A DNA stretch of 64,000 nucleotides from Pseudoduganella namucuonensis. Its GTDB lineage: Bacteria; Pseudomonadota; Gammaproteobacteria; Burkholderiales; Burkholderiaceae_D. The DNA is taken from contig NZ_FPBO01000001.1 of assembly GCF_900116645.1 (NCBI RefSeq), positions 132,416-196,415 of the forward strand, read 5' to 3'. The notes below the pieces were generated by a model. That model had not been told where the DNA came from, ran no database searches, and was given only the letters and a program-made list of their open reading frames with translations. Both the position numbers and the translations under genes were made by a program. The number at the start of each line of letters is the position of its first letter. Position 1 is the stretch's first letter. Below, piece after piece: positions 28,352 to 34,750 of this stretch.

Positions 28352-28417
28352 GGCCTTTCGCCGTTGGTTTTGGTATCCGATCGCATAACCGAGCAGAAAA
28401 CCGGGCTGGGCGGTAAA

Positions 28418-29254
28418 ATGCCCGGTTTGCGTCGCCATGCGGGCGTGGCGCTGGGCGGATGCTCAAGAGGTTATAAAATCGATTCCATACTCATTTCCAT
28501 ACTGCTGGCCACCACGATAGGCGGCGTGATCAGCCTGTCGGCCGCGGCGGTGTTCTCGTTTACGCTGCTGTCCAAGGTGGTGGAGCGCATGGTCAGCCTG
28601 TCGGTCGGCATCATGTTGTCCACGTCGCTGCTGCACGCCTTGCCCGAGGCGTTCGAGTCCGGCGCCGACCCGCGCACCCTGTTCGCGACGCTGCTGGCGG
28701 GCCTGCTGGGCTTCTTCATGCTGGAAAAGCTGGCCATCCTGCGCCACTCGCACCACCACGAGCACGACGGCCACCACCACTCGCACGGCCACGACAAGCG
28801 CGAGGCCGGCAAGGCCGGCTGGATGATCCTGGTCGGCGACGGCATGCACAACTTCACCGACGGCATCCTGATCGCGGCCGCCTTCCTGGCCGACCCGGGC
28901 CTGGGCCTGGTGACGGGCGTGGCCATCATCGCGCACGAGATCCCGCAGGAGATCGGCGACTTCATCGTGCTGCTGAACGCCGGTTTCTCGCGCACCCGCG
29001 CCTATGTGTACAACCTGCTGTGCAGCCTGTTGGCGGTGGCGGGCGGCCTGCTGGGCTACTACACGCTGGAGCAGGCCAGCGGGCTGATACCGTACGTGCT
29101 GGTGTTCGCCTCGTCGGGCTTCATCTACATCGCCGTCAGCGACCTGATGCCGCAGATGCAGCGCCGCGCCACCATGCAGGAGACCATCCCGCAGGTGCTG
29201 CTGATCGCCGCCGGCGTCTGCATCGTCCTCTTCCTCACCGCCCACCGTCACTAG
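28418..29254 (+). CDS. ZIP family divalent-metal transporter
   Basis: 278 residues as drawn, about eight membrane helices. The His-rich cytosolic loop between helices III and IV is prominent at about 110-130 (HSHHHEHDGHHHSHGHDK). The ZIP metal site appears as HNFTDGILIAAAF in helix IV and HEIPQEIGDF in helix V. It imports zinc or a similar metal. The start is uncertain. The only in-frame ATG is 28418, giving an atypical basic head (MPGLRRHAGVALGG). The conserved protein seems to begin near KIDSILISILL, where AAGAGG stands 7 bp before an ATC at 28478. Confidence 0.88.
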   Translation: MPGLRRHAGVALGGCSRGYKIDSILISILLATTIGGVISLSAAAVFSFTLLSKVVERMVSLSVGIMLSTSLLHALPEAFESGADPRTLFATLLAGLLGFFMLEKLAILRHSHHHEHDGHHHSHGHDKREAGKAGWMILVGDGMHNFTDGILIAAAFLADPGLGLVTGVAIIAHEIPQEIGDFIVLLNAGFSRTRAYVYNLLCSLLAVAGGLLGYYTLEQASGLIPYVLVFASSGFIYIAVSDLMPQMQRRATMQETIPQVLLIAAGVCIVLFLTAHRH

Positions 29255-29260
29255 CCCGGC

Positions 29261-29283
29261 GGGCGGCGCCTAAAACGCCGCCC
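29261..29283. terminator. Hairpin after the ZIP transporter gene
   Basis: Perfect 8-bp stem GGGCGGCG/CGCCGCCC with a 7-nt loop. There is no T-run, so termination strength is unclear. Confidence 0.5.
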
Positions 29284-29363
29284 GCGTCGCGTGCCGCAAA
29301 AGCCCACCTTAACCTCAATGTTTTTGTTGACCGCCCGCTTGGAAATGACTACCATAACTAAAA

Positions 29364-29379
29364 ATGACAACGATGGACA
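29364..29379 (+). promoter_or_regulatory. Candidate LacI-type operator 1 (before the lacI-family gene)
   Basis: ATGACAACGATGGACA, 18 bp before the regulator's GTG. First of four copies of ATGACAACGATRGACA in the locus. A pseudo-dyad TGACAA-CGA-TGGACA with central CG fits a LacI-family site. The position implies autoregulation. Confidence 0.65.
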
Positions 29380-29397
29380 ATTCGAGGAGACGGTAAG

Positions 29398-30447
29398 GTG
29401 TCAACGATTCACGACGTGGCCGAAAAGGCCGGGGTGTCGATCAAAACCGTGTCGCGCGTGCTCAATGGCGCGACCGAGGTGTCGGAGAAAACCCGCAAAC
29501 GCATCGAGCAGGCCATGCACGCGCTGGACTTCGCGCCGTCCGCCGCCGCCCGCATGCTGCGCGGCCGTCCGACAGGCCTGGTCGCCGTCATCGCCGAGCG
29601 CCTGACCACCACGCCGGACTCCTCCGAGATCATCAAGGGCATCCAGTCCGTTTGCGAGGAACTGGGCAAGATGCTGATCATCGGCGAGACCGGCGGCCAG
29701 GCCAGCGTGGCCGACCGCCTGGTGGCCGACATGCGCGAACGCCGCGTCGAGGCCTTCATCTTCGCCACGCCCTTCCACCGCGAGGTGAGCCTGAAGCATA
29801 TGCTGGGCAGCACCCCCACCGTGCTGGCGAACTGCTTCGAGGCCGAAGCCCGCTATCCGCAATTGGTGCCGGACGACGAGGCGGGCGGCTACGCTGCCGC
29901 CGAGGCGGTGCTGAAGGCCGGCCACCGCAAGATCGCCTTCCTGCAGCTGATCTCCGGCATGGTGGCGACCGATCTGCGCCTGCGCGGCTTCCAGCGCGCC
30001 ATGCGGGACCACGGCGTGGCGCCCACCCCCGAATGGGTGCTGCATGGCGCCATGCCGGCCGCCGCCGCCGATGGCGTCGATGGCGGCGAATTCCGCCAGC
30101 TGGCCGACGCGATCGAGCGCCTGTTCGCCACCGCCAACCGGCCCACCGCCATCCTGTGCGGCAACGACAAGATGGCCATGCGCGTGATCTTCATCCTGCA
30201 GCGGCGCGGCCTGCGCGTGCCGGACGATGTCACCGTCGTGGGCTTCGACGATTTCCGCCTGATTTCCGAAGCGCTGGACCCCGGCCTCACCACCGTCGCC
30301 CTGCCTTACCGTGAAATGGGCGAGCTGGCGGCGCGCCGCGTCCTGGGCAACGACACGGACGGCGCGGCCACCATCCGCGTGCCGTGCCTGGCCGTCATGC
30401 GCGGCACGGTGGCGGCGCCGTCGGCCAAGCCGGGGCGCAAGCCATGA
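29398..30447 (+). CDS. LacI family transcriptional regulator of the fructan locus
   Basis: 349 residues. N-terminal LacI helix-turn-helix (TIHDVAEKAGVSIKTVSRVLNG) and hinge helix (FAPSAAARMLRG), then a periplasmic-binding-protein-like effector domain (about 60-340). Start is GTG at 29398 with GAGGAGA upstream; the protein begins exactly at the conserved STIHDVA. Its stop overlaps the ATG of the sugar-binding protein gene, so repressor and transporter are co-transcribed. Likely a repressor relieved by an imported fructo-oligosaccharide, sucrose or fructose; the effector is inferred from neighbours only. Confidence 0.92.
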   Translation: MSTIHDVAEKAGVSIKTVSRVLNGATEVSEKTRKRIEQAMHALDFAPSAAARMLRGRPTGLVAVIAERLTTTPDSSEIIKGIQSVCEELGKMLIIGETGGQASVADRLVADMRERRVEAFIFATPFHREVSLKHMLGSTPTVLANCFEAEARYPQLVPDDEAGGYAAAEAVLKAGHRKIAFLQLISGMVATDLRLRGFQRAMRDHGVAPTPEWVLHGAMPAAAADGVDGGEFRQLADAIERLFATANRPTAILCGNDKMAMRVIFILQRRGLRVPDDVTVVGFDDFRLISEALDPGLTTVALPYREMGELAARRVLGNDTDGAATIRVPCLAVMRGTVAAPSAKPGRKP

Positions 30448-31739
30448 AGCGCGCCACGAGGCCGGCCGCCGCGCGAGGAGTCCTTGCCACGCTGGTGCTT
30501 GCCGCCGCCGCGCAATCGGGCGCGGCGCCCACCGAGATCAAGGTGTGGCGCCACGATACGGGCGACGAGGAAATGGCGGCCAGCAAGGCGGCCGTTGAAC
30601 GCTTCAACCGTTCGCAGCACAAGTGGAGGGTGACCGTGCAGTCCATTCCCCAGGGCTCCTACACGGAATCCATCACGGCCGCTTCGCTGGTGGGACACCT
30701 GCCATGCGTGATCGCGATGGACCAGCCCACGGTCCCCAACTTCGCCTGGGCCGGCCACGTGCGGCCCTTGGACGAGCTGCTGCCGCGCGCCGCCGTCGCC
30801 CGCCTGCTGCAGGGCGGACGCGGCACCTACATGGGCAAGCTTTACAGCGTCGGCCAGTTCGACGTGGTGCTGGTCATGTATTCGCGCCGCTCGCGGCTCG
30901 ATGCGCTGGGCGTGCGCGTGGCGAGCATGGACCAGCCCTACACGGCCGAGGAATTCCACGACATCCTGATGAAGGTGAAGGGCAGCGGCAAGTACCGCTT
31001 CCCGGTGGACCTGAACGGCAACGCCAAGGGCGAGTGGGTCAGCTACGCGTTCTCGCCTTGGCTGCAAAGCGCGGGCGCGGACCTGATAGACCGCGCCAAC
31101 CACCTGCGCGTCGACGGCGTGCTCAATGGCGACGCCGCGCTGGGAGTGGCCCGCTACTACGCGCGCCTGTACAAGGACAAGCTGGCCGAGCGCATCCCGG
31201 CCGACGAGAAGGGCTTCGAACAGGGCAGGTCGCTGTTCCTGTACACCGGTTCCTGGAAGGCGCGCGACTACACGGCCCGTTTCGGCGGCGACCTGGTGGT
31301 GATGCCGCCGCCGGACTTCGGCCACGGGCCCAAGGTCGGCGCCGCGTCGTGGCAGTGGGCCGTCACTCGCGCGTGCCCGGCGCCGGCCGGCGCGGCGGCG
31401 TTCCTCGAGTTCATGATCTCCCCGCCGGAAATGGCGGCGATGTCGCGGGCGACCGGCCTGGTGCCGGTGAGCGAGGAGGCGGCCGCGCTCACCGAGCACT
31501 ATCGGCCCGGCGGCGACTGGCGCATCTATTTCGACTTCGCCGCCCGCTACGCCACGCCGCGCCCGGCCACGCCGGCCTATCCGGCCATCTCGTCGGCCTT
31601 CGCCAAGGCGATGGCCGACCTGCGCGGCGGCAAGGAGCCGGCCGAGGCGATGGACGAGGCGGTGGAAGCCATCGAACGCAATATCGCCCGCAACCACGGT
31701 TACGGGTTCGCCCCAAGCAAAGAGGTAGCCAAAAAATGA
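30444..31739 (+). CDS. Sugar ABC transporter substrate-binding protein (CUT1)
   Basis: 431 residues with an Arg-rich signal peptide (1-27, cut near SGA/AP). Family 1 extracellular solute-binding fold: TEIKVWRHDTGDEE at the mature start, the VERFNRSQHKWRVTVQSIPQGSYTE region, and aromatic patches such as SWQWAVTR. There is no lipobox Cys, so it is free in the periplasm. The ATG overlaps the regulator stop, and its own stop overlaps the first permease ATG. It should capture a fructan-derived oligosaccharide or sucrose delivered by the TonB receptor; the ligand is inferred. Confidence 0.9.
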   Translation: MKRATRPAAARGVLATLVLAAAAQSGAAPTEIKVWRHDTGDEEMAASKAAVERFNRSQHKWRVTVQSIPQGSYTESITAASLVGHLPCVIAMDQPTVPNFAWAGHVRPLDELLPRAAVARLLQGGRGTYMGKLYSVGQFDVVLVMYSRRSRLDALGVRVASMDQPYTAEEFHDILMKVKGSGKYRFPVDLNGNAKGEWVSYAFSPWLQSAGADLIDRANHLRVDGVLNGDAALGVARYYARLYKDKLAERIPADEKGFEQGRSLFLYTGSWKARDYTARFGGDLVVMPPPDFGHGPKVGAASWQWAVTRACPAPAGAAAFLEFMISPPEMAAMSRATGLVPVSEEAAALTEHYRPGGDWRIYFDFAARYATPRPATPAYPAISSAFAKAMADLRGGKEPAEAMDEAVEAIERNIARNHGYGFAPSKEVAKK

Positions 31740-32806
31740 AGATCCATCTCGGCCAGGACAGCTGGCTCGCCGTGGGCGGCTTCGCGGGACCGGCGCTGCT
31801 GCTGTTCGCCGCCTTCATCCTGCTGCCGCTGCTGGTGGCGGGCGGCGCCACCATGACCAACCACCGCCTGGTGTCGCCCGATCCGACCCAGTACGTGGGA
31901 TTCGAGAACTACAAGCGCCTCCTGTCGCTGGACCTGGTCGTCATCGACGCCCAGCGCGACGGCGCTGGCGAAGTCGTGCGCGACGAGGACGGCGTGCGCT
32001 TTCCCACCTGGCGCCAGACCCGCCAGGCGCGTCCCGGACTGGCCGGCTACCGCGAGGCCTTCCACGTCAAGTTCGGCGATCGCAAGCTGGTGCTGGCGGC
32101 GACCGATCCGTTGTTCTACCGTTCGCTGATCAACACTTTCCTGTTCGCGTTGCTGGTGCTGCCGCTGCAATGCGGCGCCGCGCTCGGGCTGGCGCTGCTG
32201 GTCAACCAGAAGATACGCGGCCGCATCTTCTTCCGCACCGTCTACTTCGCGCCGGTGGTGACGTCGATGGTGGTCGCCTCCATCGTCTGGTTCTTCCTGC
32301 TCAACACCGACCGCGGCATGATCAACGAACTGCTGCGTGGCGTGACGGGCGATCCCGACGCCGGACCGGACTGGCTGGGCGAGACCCGCTACGCGCTGCC
32401 GGCCATCGCCATCATGTCCGCCTGGCAGGGCGCCGGCTTCCAGATGCTGGTGTTCCTGGCCGGCCTGCAGTCGATCTCCACCGAGCAGTACGAGGCGGCC
32501 ACGCTGATGGGCGCCAACGCCTGGCAGCGCTTCGTGCACGTGACCCTGCCCGGCCTGCGCAACACCATCGTCTTCGTGCTGGTGTCGACCACGCTGCTGG
32601 CCTTCGGCCTGTTCACCCAGGTCGACGTGATGACCGGCGGCGGCCCGCTGGATTCCACCTCGACCGTCGTGTACCACTCGGTGCGCACCGGCTTCAAGGA
32701 GCAGGACATCGGCTACGGTTCGACCATCGCGCTGGTCTTCTTCGCCGTGGTGCTCGGGTTCTCCGCGCTGCAACGGGTTCTGGTTTCGAAAGGGGAGGCC
32801 AAATGA
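31736..32806 (+). CDS. Sugar ABC transporter permease 1 (MalF/UgpA-like) with extra periplasmic loop
   Basis: 356 residues. The first helix (about 12-38) is followed by FENYKRLLS. A roughly 60-residue polar insertion then precedes DPLFYRSLINTF, where CUT1 permeases usually continue directly. Four to five further helices follow, with the EAA coupling loop (EQYEAATLMGANAWQRFVHVTLPGL). AGAGG stands about 9 bp before the ATG. Overlaps both neighbours by 4 bp. The insertion resembles the enlarged P2 loop of MalF in position and may contact the binding protein. Confidence 0.92.
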   Translation: MKIHLGQDSWLAVGGFAGPALLLFAAFILLPLLVAGGATMTNHRLVSPDPTQYVGFENYKRLLSLDLVVIDAQRDGAGEVVRDEDGVRFPTWRQTRQARPGLAGYREAFHVKFGDRKLVLAATDPLFYRSLINTFLFALLVLPLQCGAALGLALLVNQKIRGRIFFRTVYFAPVVTSMVVASIVWFFLLNTDRGMINELLRGVTGDPDAGPDWLGETRYALPAIAIMSAWQGAGFQMLVFLAGLQSISTEQYEAATLMGANAWQRFVHVTLPGLRNTIVFVLVSTTLLAFGLFTQVDVMTGGGPLDSTSTVVYHSVRTGFKEQDIGYGSTIALVFFAVVLGFSALQRVLVSKGEAK

Positions 32807-33687
32807 CGCACTCCATGCAAAACACGCTGCGCCACGCCATGCTGTTCGCCATGATGTGCGCGATCGGCGTGGTGTTCGTCACGCCGCTGCTGTTCATGTT
32901 CGCGTCCTCCTTCAAGAGCGACACCGCGATCTTCGACAACCTCACCAGCTGGACCGCCTACGTGCCGTCGGCGGAGTGGTCGCTGGCGAACTACAAGGCC
33001 ATCTTCGAGAAAAGCGACCTGCCGGCCTTCCTGCTCAATTCCACCATCATCTCGGTGTGCGTGGTGGCGGGCGGGGTGCTGTTCAACAGCATGCTGGCCT
33101 ATTCCCTGTGCCGGATGCGCTGGCGCGGCCGCAAGGAGGTGCTGGCGGTGGTGGTGGCGCTGATGGTGGTGCCGTTCGAGGTGATCGCCGTGCCGCTGCT
33201 GTCGCTGGTGGCCCGCCTGCCGTGGCCGGGCTTCGAGGACGGCGCGCTGGTCATGCACACCGGCTGGTTCAACAGCCTGCACGTGCAGATCATCCCCTTC
33301 CTGGCCAACGCCTTCTGCGTCTTCCTGTTCTACCAGTTCTTCCGCGACATCCCGCCGGAACTGGACGAGGCGGCGAAGATGGACGGCGCGGGACCGTGGA
33401 CGCTGTACTTCCGCATCATCATGCCCAACAGCGGACCGGTGATCGCCACCGCCGCCATCGTGCTGTTCATCGCCGCCTGGAACCAGTACCTGTGGCCCAT
33501 CATGGTGGTGCAGGGCGAGACGGCGCGGCCGGTGCAGCCGGGCATACAGCAGTTCTTCGGACGCTCCAATTCGTGGGGACAGATCATGGCGTACGCGTCG
33601 GTGGTCACCCTGCCTGTGCTCGCGGTGTTCCTGGCGTTCCAGCGGCAGTTCGTCGCCTCGGTCGCCGGGGCCGGCATCAAGGGCTAA
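32803..33687 (+). CDS. Sugar ABC transporter permease 2 (MalG/UgpE-like)
   Basis: 294 residues, six predicted helices. The EAA loop is conserved (IPPELDEAAKMDGAGPWTLYFRIIMPNSGP), where it docks on the ATPase. The N-terminal helix is followed by the usual FKSDTAIF and LANYKAIFEKS segments. AGGGGAGG lies just before the ATG. The start overlaps the permease 1 stop. It completes the membrane half of the importer; the ATPase gene lies 4 kb downstream, after two glycosidase genes. Confidence 0.92.
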   Translation: MTHSMQNTLRHAMLFAMMCAIGVVFVTPLLFMFASSFKSDTAIFDNLTSWTAYVPSAEWSLANYKAIFEKSDLPAFLLNSTIISVCVVAGGVLFNSMLAYSLCRMRWRGRKEVLAVVVALMVVPFEVIAVPLLSLVARLPWPGFEDGALVMHTGWFNSLHVQIIPFLANAFCVFLFYQFFRDIPPELDEAAKMDGAGPWTLYFRIIMPNSGPVIATAAIVLFIAAWNQYLWPIMVVQGETARPVQPGIQQFFGRSNSWGQIMAYASVVTLPVLAVFLAFQRQFVASVAGAGIKG

Positions 33688-33705
33688 ACCTTCGACCTAT
33701 CGATC

Positions 33706-34695
33706 ATGACACTCAAACTCGACAACAAATACATCTGGGACTTCTGGCATTACGCCGAAGGCGGCCGGCAGCACCTGTTCATGCTGCAGGCGGACCGCGC
33801 CATCGGCGACCCCAACCTGCGCCACTGGAATGTCTCCATCGGCCACGCCGTGTCGCGGGACCTGCGCGAATGGGACTACCAGGGCACCGTGTTCGGCCCC
33901 TCCGCCAGCCCGGGCTGGGACGATTTCACCACCTGGACCGGTTCCGTGATCCGCGCCGAGGGCGCCTACCACCTGTTCTACACCGGCACCTGCCGCGCCG
34001 AGAACGGCCTGCGCCAGCGCATAGGCCACGCCGTGGCGGACGGCATCGAAGGCCCTTGGACGCGCGTCGACGCGGGCCTGGGCCTTGGACTGGCGCTGGA
34101 CCTCGACGAGCGCCACTACGAGGAGCACGCGGAAGGCCTGTGGCACGACCGCGCCTGGCGCGACCCGTGGGTGCTGGAACAGAAGATCGACGGCATGTAC
34201 CACATGTTCTTCACCGCGCGCCGCAAGGACGGCCCGCTGCGCGAGCGCGGCGTGATCGGCCACGCGGTGTCGCCGGACCTGCTGCACTGGGAAGCCACGG
34301 AACCCGTGTACGCGGGCGGCCATTACGGCCAGCTGGAAGTGCCGCAGGTGTTCGAGCGCGATGGCCGCTGGTACTGCACCTTCTGCAATGTCCGCGAGCA
34401 CTGGTCCGACGAGATGCGCGCGGCGCAGAATGGCGGCGTGTCCGGCACCCATTACCTGGTGGCGGACAATCCGCTGGGGCCATGGCGCCCGGCCGAGGGC
34501 TTCCTGGACGGCGACGTGCCGTGCCGCCGCTATGCCGGCAAGATCCTGCCCGACCCGGTAACCGGCGGCGACAGCCTGATGGCCTTCGCGGACACCGGCG
34601 AGGACGGACAATTCGGCGGCTACATCTGCGATCCGATTCCTCTGCTGCTGGAGGATGGCCGCTACCGTCTGGACGATTCCGCGGGCCGTGAATGA
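33706..34695 (+). CDS. Cytoplasmic five-bladed-propeller glycosidase (GH32/GH68/GH43-like)
   Basis: 329 residues without a signal peptide. The propeller hallmark is a triad of acids: Asp12 in YIWDFWHY (nucleophile position), Asp153 in WRDPWVL (the RDP transition-state stabiliser) and Glu211 in QLEVPQVF (acid/base position). Strand motifs such as TWTGSVIRAEGAYHLFYTG and DGRWYCTFCNV fit the clan. The canonical GH32 WMNDPNG block is absent, so exact family is uncertain. It probably hydrolyses imported sucrose or short fructo-oligosaccharides in the cytosol. An operator copy overlaps its stop codon. Confidence 0.78.
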   Translation: MTLKLDNKYIWDFWHYAEGGRQHLFMLQADRAIGDPNLRHWNVSIGHAVSRDLREWDYQGTVFGPSASPGWDDFTTWTGSVIRAEGAYHLFYTGTCRAENGLRQRIGHAVADGIEGPWTRVDAGLGLGLALDLDERHYEEHAEGLWHDRAWRDPWVLEQKIDGMYHMFFTARRKDGPLRERGVIGHAVSPDLLHWEATEPVYAGGHYGQLEVPQVFERDGRWYCTFCNVREHWSDEMRAAQNGGVSGTHYLVADNPLGPWRPAEGFLDGDVPCRRYAGKILPDPVTGGDSLMAFADTGEDGQFGGYICDPIPLLLEDGRYRLDDSAGRE

Positions 34696-34707
34696 CAACG
34701 ATAGACA
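34692..34707 (+). promoter_or_regulatory. Candidate LacI-type operator 2 (before the GH32 lipoprotein gene)
   Basis: ATGACAACGATAGACA overlapping the stop codon of the upstream glycosidase and 43 bp before the GH32 start. It points to an internal, separately controlled promoter. Confidence 0.65.
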
Positions 34708-34750
34708 TGCGGTAACCGGCGCAGACCGGGCACACACAAAGGAGACAAAC

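Noticed and set aside
25542-28466. Long minus-strand open frame opposite polA
   Set aside because: Shadow of polA codon bias; no recognisable domain, and polA is unambiguous. The same reasoning removes the long antisense frames opposite uvrD, dxs, valS and the GH32 gene.
34655-34750. Upstream extension of the GH32 protein from an in-frame start at 34655
   Set aside because: It would place 32 non-signal residues before the lipoprotein signal and overlap the previous gene. The TTG at 34751 has a strong ribosome site and gives a proper lipobox position.
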